Shown here: in pieces, positions 26,343 to 36,800 of the stretch
Layout: each line of letters starts with the position of its first letter
Position numbering within the stretch: the stretch's first letter is position 1
Notes under the pieces: model-generated
Database searches by the model: none
What the model was told of the DNA's origin: nothing
Seen by the model: only the letters and a program-made list of their open reading frames with translations
Source: Chrysaora quinquecirrha
Taxonomy: Eukaryota > Cnidaria > Scyphozoa > Semaeostomeae > Pelagiidae
Length of the DNA: 64,000 bases
Reading direction: 5' to 3'
NCBI GenBank assembly: GCA_014526335.1
Contig: JACTAT010000027.1
Location: 1,741,685-1,805,684, forward strand
Translations under genes and position numbers: made by a program

Positions 26343-27035
26343 ATGTCTGATTCAAGTAATTTATCTGCAAGTAGCAAATACTTAGTATTATACAATGCCG
26401 TGCTTTTTGCTGGATGGAGTGCTGTGCTTGTCAGCTTGTGCATGGGTGGCCTAGGCACTTCCGCAGCAAGCCAAGACAGCATTTTCGAGAAGACCTATTC
26501 CAAAGCCGAGCTGCTGCTGAAAATCTCACAGACTGCGGCCTTGTTAGAGATTCTACACTGCATTATAAAGTTTGTACCTTCATCCCCAGTTTTAACCGGC
26601 TTCCAAGTCTGCTCAAGATTATTTGTATTGTGGATGGTCACTGACAAAGTTCCCTCCACCCAAAAAAGCCCTGGTGTGTTACTTTACCTTACTTGCTGGA
26701 GCATAACAGAAATCATAAGATATCCATATTATGTATTCAATATTCTTTGGGACGTCCCATATGTCCTGTTGTGGTGCCGATATTCCTTTTTCTTCATTTT
26801 GTACCCGCTTGGTGTCCTTGGAGAGTTGATGACAATTTACAGTGCATTAAACGTTGTCAAGGAACAAGGGATTTTTAGCATCGAGATGCCGAATGCTGTG
26901 AATTTCAGCTTCAGTTACTACTATTTCCTCCTATTTGTGATGCTATGTTACATACCAATATTCCCCCAGCTCTACTGCCACATGATTCGTCAGCGCAGGA
27001 AATTCATTGGTTCAAAGGCAAAGAAAAACAAGTAG
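26343..27035 (+). CDS. HACD: 3-hydroxyacyl-CoA dehydratase (HACD1/2-like), single exon
   Basis: This enzyme removes water from 3-hydroxyacyl-CoA in the third step of very-long-chain fatty acid elongation, in the ER membrane. The 230-residue frame is full length for the family, starting with YLVLYN and AGW near residues 13-25. The conserved core CWSITEIIRYPYY (about 118-130) is followed by RYSFFFILYPLGVLGE (146-161). Tyr154 and Glu161 have the seven-residue spacing of the catalytic pair known in yeast Phs1 and animal HACDs. There are about six hydrophobic segments, and a C-terminal KAKKNK resembles a dilysine-type ER retrieval signal. The whole coding region is uninterrupted, whereas animal HACD genes usually have introns, so this may be a retrocopy that stayed intact. 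It faces the phosphatidyltransferase tail to tail. Confidence 0.93.
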   Translation: MSDSSNLSASSKYLVLYNAVLFAGWSAVLVSLCMGGLGTSAASQDSIFEKTYSKAELLLKISQTAALLEILHCIIKFVPSSPVLTGFQVCSRLFVLWMVTDKVPSTQKSPGVLLYLTCWSITEIIRYPYYVFNILWDVPYVLLWCRYSFFFILYPLGVLGELMTIYSALNVVKEQGIFSIEMPNAVNFSFSYYYFLLFVMLCYIPIFPQLYCHMIRQRRKFIGSKAKKNK

Positions 27036-27720
27036 AGTGCAGCGAAAAGCAAAAAAAGCCAAAGAGTGATTGAAAATACCCCAAAGTTGATAAAGATTTG
27101 ATTTCTATATACTAAGAAGACAAGACTCAAAAGACTAGATTTGATTTCACAATATGAAGGATTGCATTGTCTACGTTAGCTTCTATGGCTGTATTAGCTA
27201 CATTATAGATTCCCAAGTTCACTTTAGTCCCATTGCCTAGAAGACATATATTTTCCCATTAACCCCGAATTAAACCCAATATTTAGTAAATTTAGCAAAA
27301 ATTTTACGATAAAATTTCTTTAACCTGATTTAAAGTCCTTCTTAATCACTAGACGGAATTGATTTAGATGGACAGAGAAAGTCATAATCATGAAACAAAA
27401 GTAGTCTAGGAACCCTATCATTCAAAAACATTAAGTCAACAAGCAACAGCTTTCTTTCCAGGCATCTGTTCTTTTGAAATCTTGTTGATTGTACACATGA
27501 ATGAATTATGCTTGCATGTATTGCTACATCCAGAGTGATGAAAGCCCCAATGATTTGTATGTCAGTTGTACATCTTCAACTTCACGTCATGCATTGAGGA
27601 GAAGTTGTATTCAATTTGTTGCATTCATACTTTGCTTGATCGAGTTCATTGTCCCAAGAGGAAGACAGCCTCCAGCCTGAATTGTTACCAAATGAAATCA
27701 AGTTTCAAAGAATAGTAGAT
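27036..27720. other. HACD 3' flank / intergenic
   Basis: AT-rich sequence between two convergent genes. It presumably contains the HACD 3' untranslated region. No other feature is recognised. Confidence 0.4.
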
Positions 27721-27723
27721 TGT

Positions 27724-27729
27724 TTTATT
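27724..27729 (-). terminator. Poly(A) signal of the phosphatidyltransferase gene
   Basis: AATAAA on the minus strand, 62 bases beyond the stop codon at 27792. It is a normal distance for a short 3' untranslated region. Confidence 0.55.
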
Positions 27730-27791
27730 CAACTTTAATACTGGGTTTTACAAAGAAAAGAACTTATGATGCAATAGCCAATAAATCAACT

Positions 27792-28376
27792 TCAATTTTC
27801 ATCCAACAATCCAATAATATGTTGTGTTATAAACCATGCTTCAACAAAGAAAGCTAGAAGTCTTCCACCCACTAATACGATTGAAGCTATGATTGTCAAG
27901 AAATGGAAATCTAACAGAGAAAACTTCATGCAGTACAGCAACAGTGGCAATAACCATACACTCAGAATAGCCCAAAGACCAAAGAACCCATCAAAGTTAT
28001 CTGCCATCACAAGAGAAACCAGCTTTGGTGGGTCATTTTTTGGTTGTTTCCAGTTTCTGCCAAGCTGATGTGTGCATACAAAAGTTAGCCATTCCAAAGC
28101 TGGGACAACAAAGCTCCATTTTTGGTACAGCCTACTCCATATCATACCACGTGTCAAATTGTCTATGACAACATCAAGCCAGGTGCCAAATGCTGATGTC
28201 TGATTCAGAGATCTCGCTGCTATTCCATCAATGAAATCAAGTGCACAAGATGTTAGAAAAAGTGGGAGGAAAACCTTTGGCTCTTCCCAATTTATCCATG
28301 CAATAACAGCTAATATTAGTCTGAAATAGCCTATAAGGTTTGGTACGTTAAACAAGATTCTTCTATAGCTCTTCAT
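27792..28376 (-). CDS. CDP-alcohol phosphatidyltransferase family protein (CDIPT-like), single exon
   Basis: Enzymes of this family join a CDP-activated lipid to an alcohol head group in the ER membrane. From the first true ATG (28376-28374) the protein has 194 residues; the open frame extends further up but has no ATG there. The full CDP-OH-P signature is present at residues 47-72: D47xxDG51xxAR55x8G64xxxD68xxxD72, so catalysis is plausible. The N-terminal NVPNLIGYFRL and the ARSLNQTSAFG block resemble phosphatidylinositol synthase (CDIPT), which is about 213 residues. The remainder is divergent, so the head group is unknown. Four to six hydrophobic segments follow. It is divergently paired with the SDR gene. 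Confidence 0.85.
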   Translation of the reverse strand: MKSYRRILFNVPNLIGYFRLILAVIAWINWEEPKVFLPLFLTSCALDFIDGIAARSLNQTSAFGTWLDVVIDNLTRGMIWSRLYQKWSFVVPALEWLTFVCTHQLGRNWKQPKNDPPKLVSLVMADNFDGFFGLWAILSVWLLPLLLYCMKFSLLDFHFLTIIASIVLVGGRLLAFFVEAWFITQHIIGLLDEN

Positions 28377-28623
28377 ATTGGAGTTGAGCACGAAAACCAG
28401 ATCAGTCAGAAATATTTCATGATTCACAGCACCAAGTAAACCTCATTCGTCAAGTATATCAGCTGATTTTCATTAACATTTTGAACTAGTCTCGCTTTGA
28501 TGAATGACGAAACAACCTCGTATTGAAAAAACTCAGCCCTTGATGAATAACATGCCTTGTTGTTAGCATAGGGACATTTTGTTTGTGTTGGTGAGAATCG
28601 GAGAAAAGAGGAGTGCAGTGAAA
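28377..28623. promoter_or_regulatory. Divergent (bidirectional) promoter interval
   Basis: Only 247 bp separate the start codons of the minus-strand phosphatidyltransferase and the plus-strand SDR. Both must be driven from here unless upstream non-coding exons exist. No TATA box stands out. Confidence 0.55.
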
Positions 28624-30269
28624 ATGGCCCTTGCAAGATCAGTTTTTGTGACGGGTTGCAACCGTGGAATAGGACTGGAAATAATCAAGCAACTCACAAG
28701 ACCAGGAAAATCTCCAGAATTTGTTTTTGCAGCTTGTCGGTCACCTGAAAAAGCCGAGGTAAGCATGTGCGTGCTTTATGTCAACACAAGACGCTCAGCT
28801 TGAGGCCCCCTGATCTGATTCGTTAGGGACTGAGGCCACGTGGAGTTTGAATTTGAGGCAGGAGGGGAGATTAGTTGAAGACCTGCATTCCTTTTTTTGT
28901 TGATGCTTCTCACAAGTCAGTAGAGTATGCTACCTAAGTGTGACGTCATCAAAAATCTATTTATAGAATTTCGAAAGTTGCTCTTCATTTTGTGAAAGAG
29001 CATCAAATCGTAAACTTGCAAAATCAGTCAAATATATCAAACATTGGCTGAGATATGACCACCTGAAGAAATACATTTCAATAGATCATTTCAGTAGAAA
29101 AAAAGATTTTCGAAATTGCAAGATATCAATTTTTTATGCCAAAATCGTATAAAGCATCCAAAAGTCAGTCTAGGTGCAAAGTTTTTACTATCTCAGAGCT
29201 TGTATAATTGATTTTACGAGTGTTCAAAGTTCACGATTTATAAGGACTTTGACTGTGTTGGGTAAACAGTTTCACCAAGTTCATTTTTTGCGGTTAAAGC
29301 CTTTATGAAATCGGGAACTTTGAATGCTCATAAAATTAAGAACACAATAGCCAGGACAGTGAAACTTTGTACCTAAACTAAGTTTTGGCTGCTTTATAAG
29401 ATTTTCATATCGACAACTCAATATCGTGTGAGTTTGAAAATTTTTAATGCTGTCTGACATCATGTCAGAGTGATTTATAGGAAATCACTGAACAAGGCGC
29501 CGCAAAATTGGGATTTCCTATTGAAATTTTTTTCTTCGGATGGCCATATCTCAGCTAATTTCAAAATTCTAAAAATAGATCTTTGTAATGTCTTGACTTA
29601 GGTACTCTATTATTGTACTTTTTACTGATATTTGGATTTTTCAATTTTCAGGATTTGAAGAAAATTGCAGAAGAGCACAAGAATGTGCACATTGTGAAGC
29701 TTGATATTTGCAGCGAAGAAGACATAAAGTCAGCAAAAGAAATAGTTGCAAAAAATGTTGGGGATTTTGGTCTTAATGTCTTGATAAGCAATGCTGGAAT
29801 GCTAATGAGAGAAAGATTCATCAATAATGTCACTGCTAAGCAAATGATGGAGCATTTCTCAGTTAATGTGATTGGACCAACAATGCTTATTCAGGAGTTT
29901 CTCCCACTTTTGAAGCAAGCATCAAGGCATGAGTCTGCTAGAGAGATGAGCTGTGCAAGGGCAGCAATTCTCAACATGTCTACCAAAGTAGCATCTATTG
30001 ATGACAATGGAAAGGGAGGAATCTACTCTTACAGATCTTCCAAAATCGCTCTGAATATGGTGAACAAGAATCTTAGTATTGAGCTCAAAGATGACAAAAT
30101 CCTAGCTGTGTTGTTGCATCCAGGCTGGGTGCAAACAGATATGGGGGGTCCTAATGCCCTCACATCAACTGAGGAAAGTGTAGCAGGTCTGTTGACAGTG
30201 GCTGAGGGCCTCACTGAAAAGAATAATGGCCTGTTTTATGATTTCAGAGGAAAGCTTATTCCTTGGTGA
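28624..30269 (+). CDS. Short-chain dehydrogenase/reductase, C-factor/sniffer-like (two exons)
   Basis: An NAD(P)(H)-dependent oxidoreductase of the classical SDR type, probably cytosolic. Exons are 28624-28758 and 29652-30269 (donor GAGGTAAGC, acceptor TTTTCAG, phase 0), 250 residues in all. The Rossmann motif TGCNRGIG is at 10-17 and SNAG at 91-94. The catalytic Ser155 (in LNMSTKVA) and the YRSSK motif with Tyr172 and Lys176 are present, as is HPGWVQTDMGG at 201-211. The closest recognisable group is the C-factor-like/sniffer carbonyl reductases, judged from the MMEHFSVNVIGP block. The substrate is unknown. The intron holds a 689-bp palindromic element. ATTAAA words at about 30393 and 30412 are candidate poly(A) signals. 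Confidence 0.93.
28921..29609. mobile_element. 689-bp full-length palindromic MITE in the SDR intron
   Basis: TA-flanked element whose two halves are imperfect reverse complements over nearly the whole length. The pairs are TAGAGTATGCTACCTAAGT with ACTTAGGTACTCTA, GGCTGAGATATGACCACC with GGATGGCCATATCTCAGC, and the GTTCAAAGTTCACGATTTAT region with its mirror near 29300. No coding capacity. A partial copy lies at 31185-31520. Confidence 0.8.
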
Positions 30270-30874
30270 CAAATGTCCCTAAAAAGAACAATCTCTAAAT
30301 TAGTTGACAGAGCCTTTTTTCTACTTACAATGAAAGAAAATTTCTTAGAAAATAGAAAATATAGAGATTATTGGACTATGAAATAGTGTAGAGATTAAAA
30401 TGTTGAAAATAATTAAACAGTATGTAGTTAGTTTTTTATGGTAGCTGCAGTGGCTGAAGTTTTAGGAAGATTTTTAATTTCTTAATAGATAAGATGCAAT
30501 TTATTAGATGAGTGTGCTTTTGTGAAAAATTTTAGTAGTAAAAATTGCAAGTTCATCCCAAAATGGGTGTGACTTCATTTGGGAGTCCCAAGTTGGCCCA
30601 ATCTGTGAAATGTGTACTTTTCTTTCCAGCAAGACCTGGGCTGTTGAAAATTGACAATTTGGGTGTGCAAGAACGATTTGAACTAAGGATTCTCAGTAAA
30701 AAAAAGTTGGTGTGGCTGTCTTATGACACCTCACCTTGACGCATGTTATCTTATCTGTAGTGTTTGCTTGCTTATCAATTGATCAATTTGCTCTTTCAAA
30801 AATGGCTGCCAAGTTTTGATTGAAAATTCTATTTGCTTGTAGAAAGTCGGTACTAACTGAAGAAATTGTAAATA
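30270..30874. other. SDR 3' flank and CPLANE2 upstream region
   Basis: Contains the SDR 3' untranslated region and the likely CPLANE2 promoter. No TATA box is obvious before the CPLANE2 ATG at 30875. There is no other gene. Confidence 0.4.
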
Positions 30875-33800
30875 ATGGCGCGTCTTGGATCGCTCCTTCA
30901 GCAAGACTGGCAAGATACTCGAGAGGGAAAAGAATTTACGAGTGGTATTCTCCGAAGAAACCGCAGACGAATGTTTGGTAAGACACAAAAAGCTTTCTCT
31001 TAACAGCAATCTTTCGACTAGAGAAAATAATAAGGATAAATTACCAAGAGAAAATAAGAGAAAGGATGAGCTTTGGTCTTTGGTAAAACTAAAGGAAAGT
31101 TGTGAAAATTGAGGTTGGGTGCAAGCACGGTCAGGCCCCCAGTATTCCTAAGGCCACGTAATGGTAGGGACCCCTAAGCTGTTGAAAATCGTATAAAGCA
31201 CCCAAAAATTAGTCTAGGGGCAAAGTTTTACTATCTCAGAGCTTGTATAATCGATTTTATGAGCGTTCAAATTTCACGATTTTATAAGGGCTTTGACTGT
31301 GTGGGGTAAAAAATTTCACCAAGTTCATTTTTTGCGGTCAAAGCCTTTATGAAATCAGGAACTTTGAATGCTCATAAAATTAAGAACACAATAGCCAGGA
31401 CAGTGAAACTTTGTACCTAAACTACGTTTTGGCTGCTTTATAAGATTTTCATATAAAAAACTCTATATCATTTGATTTCAAAAAAATTTTAATGTGCTCT
31501 GACGTCATGCCGAAGTCAAATCTATATAACAATAGGATAGAACAATAGAAACTGGCTCTTGCACACCTGAGATCTCATTGAAAACTGCCATGCTCTGCAG
31601 ACTGGTAAACTACGCCCCAAAAATGATCTTCAGAAACAAATAAATTGCACTTAATATTTGTTTTTGTGCACTTTTTGCTTATAGTCTTAATCACTAAAAT
31701 TTTGCACTTGAAATTGGCCTTGTGCTCCCAGAGTTCTCTTTCTCGCTCCAAACTTACAGTCGAACCTCGCTATCTCGAACTCGGTTATCTCGAACAACTC
31801 GCTATCTCGAACAGATTCCCATTTCTCCTCGTTTTCCTATAAGGCTAAGTATAGAGATTAAACCCGTTATTTCGAACTCGGTTATCTCGAACTATTCGCT
31901 ATCTCGAACGAAATGATTTTCCCGTGAAAGAAAAAACCTGGTTATCTCGAACAAAACGTCACAAAATTTCAATTGTTAATTATTATAGCAATGAAAATTC
32001 ATTTTTTAAGATTACAGTGAACTTAGGTTGTCCGACAATTATTATCTTGCAAGGGACTTTCAATCATCTGCCATCTCCAAAGTTTACACGCTTGCCATTC
32101 ACCACAGGCACGCAGGAACAAAATTTATCTGCCTTGAGAAAAAAGAAAATTGTCTTTGCAAATCTGCCTGTGTTTCCTTTTGGTAGATGTCCTACAATGT
32201 TGTCGTTTTTCTGTACACAGACTGCATATTGGTCCGCTATGTTGTCACGCTAGCGAATCTATACGCACTACTGTATTGGATACGCACTACTATGGTGGTA
32301 TATTTTGTGTACTGTGGTCGCGTTTTTTGCGTACTGTTGTTGATACGCACTACGGTGGTGGGTTATTATGCTTTATGTGGTGGTGTTTTTTGCGTACTGT
32401 GGTGGATAAGCACTACTGTGGTGGGTTATTATGTTTGATGCTATCGTTGCTAATAGATGAAGAAGTACTCTAAAATATTAAGCAAGCTTCAATAATGTAC
32501 TATTTTAGTTAAATTGGATGTTTAACACAGCTTCTTGAGACAAATGAGGTCTTTTCCTTCGTTTATATTCTACTTTTACACACAGATGACCGCTTTTTGA
32601 TCGAAAAAATTCTTGATCCCGCTATGTCGAACAAATTTTCATTTCCTGTGAGAGTTCGAGATAGCGGGACTCGACTGTATATAGATAGAAAGATAAACCA
32701 GGTTAGCCAAGCAGCTAATCTTCCCCTGGGTCCTCTCTACTAGCTACAAAATGAGAATATGATACAATTTGACGATTCTTAAAAAGAAAGTGTCCTTTAA
32801 GTTTCTAAAAAGCCTTAGTAACATTCTTCATTTTAAAGCAAAATTTAAGTATTTAAATCTGAGGGTCAAGATAGTGGCCATACAGTTTTCTCTTGAAAAT
32901 TCCCAATGACGTTGACTGTCGAATGTCAAATGGAAGCTCGTTCCATATTTTACTTTCGTTTATTGCTACTGACTGATCAGCCTTTTTCAGTTTTGATTTG
33001 GGTACATATACATCATTGTTAGCAGCAAATCAAACCTTTTGTTCATTTCAGCGATGTTAAGATTTCTTGCTGGTGCATATATTAAGAGAAAAACCTAAGG
33101 GGATTAAATTTTTTCGTAAATTCCAGACACAATTCTTCTGATGATAAGCTACACGCTTTTTTTATAAGGAACCTACCTCAAGGCCTAGTTCGTAAAGTTC
33201 CTTATTTTTGGGCCTTTTTTGAGGCAATTGTAGTTCCAGAAGTTCCTTAATAGTTCCTTAATTTTAACTGCACATACAGTGGTCTTAACAATAAAAGAGA
33301 GACGTTTTCATGTGGGCAAAGCTCGAGACTACTCAAAGAAACATTGGATACATGCTTAATGTACAATTTATGTGATTTTCGACTGCAAATGAATGGAACC
33401 CGCTTTATAATTCTTGATTATTTGCATTGATAAAAGTGCTCAACATTCAAAAAGTTCCTTTCCATTAAGTTAATGATTTTCTCTTTAGTACTATAAGTTC
33501 TTTAAATTTTCGGGCCTTCTACATGTAGGTTCCTTATAAAGTGGTTCTTTATTAAAAAGCGTGTATTCCAGTAGCTGTAGTAATTTGTCTGATTATATTG
33601 CTACTAATTGTTATTTCAGAGGTTCCTACTTCTCATACTGAAACTCCTGGGATCCAGATGTCCATCGTTTATTGGCCAGGAAAGGTTTGTGAAGAACAAC
33701 ATATTAATTTTATGAAGGTAGTCTTCTTGGAGAACGGTTACCCCTTTTGACATTTTAGGCTTTGTGAAAACAACATGGGGCATACCAAGAAATTAACACT

Positions 33801-36800
33801 CTGTATTTTTCATCATTCTTCAGCTCATCCAAACGCAACAAATCGTCATGTTCAAGCTGGTTTTTTGGGACGCTGGTGAACAGTGCATGAAGAAATTCGA
33901 TCACATTCTTCCCGTAAGATATTGATTTGATTAATTGTTGGAAAAACTTTAGCATCTTTTCTGTTTACAGATCCATACGTGTGCTCGTAAGTTGTGGTTC
34001 ATGTCAAGCCATAGTCATTCATGGTCAAACTAATTGCTGACTAAAACAACCGTCAAAGCTCATCAGTTCTTTAAAGCCAGGCGGCGCCAACTGTAGGAAC
34101 TAGTTGCTACACCAGTCATGTCGGCCAGTCAGATCAGCAATCGGCAGCTAGCGCTGGCTGTGCGCGATGTTGACATTAGAAAATCAACAACTCAAATGAC
34201 TTTGAACCTAAACCACTTTCTACTTAATTCGATTCCGATCACGAGAGGAAACTCTTTAAATAACTCTGAGTTATTAACTCAATTAACATTCAACCGGTCA
34301 AACAGCCTTATTTCCTTCAATAAGCTCCCGAGGCACCTAATTAGAATTCTGATTGTTCAGATAGCGCTTAAGGGAGGTGCTTATTCCAAGGGGCGGCTAT
34401 TTGATAATCGATACCAAAGGCACTATGCACATACTATATAAATAGTCAGAAACCAACACAGAAACAAAAAATCTGTGTATACCATGCCAGTTATGCTGGC
34501 CTTGGCGAGGAGGGACTGATCTCAATGGTGAAGGCCTGTTGTAACTTTCAAGTAGACCACTGACTTCCTTTTTTTAGTAAGCAATTACTTCTTTTTTTAG
34601 GCATGCCAAGAAGATGCTGATGCCGTAATTTTTGTTTTTAACATGGCAAACAAGTATGAATTTACGCATTATCTTCCGAATATACTACTTTTTCATGAAA
34701 GCTACAACTTTGCCTATTCGATTTTTTTGTGCTTGTGGATAAAGTTATCATCAGATCGAGATTCCGTAGTGTAGCGGTTATCACGTGCGCCTAACACGCG
34801 CAAGGTCCCCGGTTCGAGCCCGGGCGGAATCACTATTCCTATTTTTGTAGAAATTTCAAAGATTGTGACGTCATAAAAATCTTTTTTCAGAATTTTTTAA
34901 TTGACTTTAATTTTATAAAATAACATAAAAAATATTGAAGCGAGGTAGAGCATGAGTTCTTGCTGAGAAAAGGCTATCCAAATTATGATTTTCATATATA
35001 TACACGTTAAGGGCTGAAGTACTACCAGCATTTTTTGCCAAGATGGTAAATTTTTAACCCTACAATGTTTTGAAGTTCAATAACAAATCCTTATACAAGA
35101 AATAATTTTTTCTTTTTGTTTCCGTTTTATAAAGCTCAACTTGGGAAGATTTACCTGCACTTGTGAGTATCAGTTAAAGTTAAATGTTTTCAATATTGTA
35201 TCACAAGCATAGTCGCAATCTACTTTAGAGACTGTAAACTTTCTGACAACTGCTACTTAAGTTGCTAAAGTATAAGCCTTGAAGGTGCTGTGGCGTCGTG
35301 GTGTAATCCAGCTGACCCGTGGTGCCAGAAGCTCAGTGTGGTCAGGGTTCGAGCCCAGCCACGGTAGCGTCACGGCCAGGGTCGAGGTCTCGATTAGTTA
35401 ACCTACTACTGAGATCCTAGCGACTGGCGCTAAAACATCATTTCATCTTCACTAAGGTCGTGGCCAAACTATCAAAAATCTTCGGTAAAACTTCTGAAAT
35501 CATTGCTTGTTCATCAAAATTTTGACCGTTTGGCCACATCACATAATTAACATCTAACAGAAAATGTTATTGAAGTTTTCAAGATTGTTGCCAATTAATT
35601 CTGATTGTCGAACAATGTTTTGTGACGTGGCAAAACCTTCAAACATTGCTTGTAAAGAAAATCTCAAATGTTTGACGAACAATTTTTGATCGTTTGGTCA
35701 CACAGGTAAAATGCTCATGTAATATACTCTGAAATATGAGGTAGAATGAGCTGTGTAATATGACATTTGTGTGTAACTTTTACAACATGTAATATGCCGG
35801 AATGTTGGGCAATACTGGAAATATGCTGTGTAATATTATGCCCTGTGTAACAATACGTAGTGGGTAACAGTGCGTGTAATATGACATGAGTATTGAGCTG
35901 TGTAATATTACACTTTGGAGTAACAGGCTAGTAACTTCACAGTCTGAGTAATATTGCTTGTAAGATCACACCACTTGTAATATGCCATGTAATAATACAG
36001 TACTAGTAATATGATTTGTAACACGGGAGGAAGAGTAATTGCCAAGAAATATTTTGCTGCAAGTAATATTTCTCTTTTTATTTAATTTCCATAAATAATA
36101 AATACATCACAGTAAAGGAGTAAATTATAACAAATATCAAAGTGATCAATATATAAAAAAGGTCAAACTGAGTACCTACTAAAGACAATATTTCTACACA
36201 AAAAGTATCACAAATGAAAATGTCCACTCATGCTTCAGTTTATTGCCATACAAATGGAGCTGTATGCCATCTGTATAATCTTCTGTGATGCAATCTGCTA
36301 AAACAGTTGAGCACCAACAGTCACATATCATCAATTTCAACCTGGAAATAAAGTTAATGAATCTTAAGAACTTGAAATAAGAACCGAGAATAGGCCCAAT
36401 AGATAACTAGAAACACATTGGCAGATTCAAATTATCTAAAGAAATAAAACTTAAAGTTTACAAATATCTTCCTTATTTTACTTACTTTATCTTTTATTAA
36501 TTCCAAATTCTTTTCTTCATTAGACTTGAAATGTCACCAGTCAAATGATTTTTGCAATTTGTTCATGCGTCCATAATCTAAAATGTTATTAGAAAATAAA
36601 TAAATCATCAATAAATCATCAGGATATCCTTGAATAAACTTTGATGAAAACAATAGATAAAATGAATTAAATGTTTTTGAAGAATATAAGAAAATATTTA
36701 CCACTAATTATCATCCTGCAGCATGACAAACAAGTGACTTGATCTTGACTTCACCAAACTTGAAGTCTGACAAATTCTTGAAAATGTTCATGTCTGACAA

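Larger units (their letters stand above)
30978..33619 (+). other. CPLANE2 intron 1, filled with transposons
   Basis: Donor GGTAAGAC, acceptor TTATTTCAG. It contains a palindromic MITE fragment, a pogo/Tigger-like element, a LINE relic and an AAGGAAC MITE. Flanking exons are both in phase 1, so loss or skipping of a P-loop exon from this interval keeps the frame. No P-loop-coding sequence was seen on either strand. Confidence 0.6.

Noticed and set aside
27792..28427. Longer 211-residue start for the phosphatidyltransferase
   Set aside because: The extra 17 codons begin with GTG, not ATG; eukaryotic initiation there is unlikely.
31545..31605. Possible P-loop exon of CPLANE2 (a SLKTAMLCRL reading before GTAAAC)
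   Set aside because: It lacks the GxxxxGK residues, and its donor phase does not fit the next exon.
33926..33965. VGKTLASFL reading resembling a GTPase P-loop
   Set aside because: It lies after the G3 exon, lacks the upstream Gly and is not bounded by usable splice sites; chance match.
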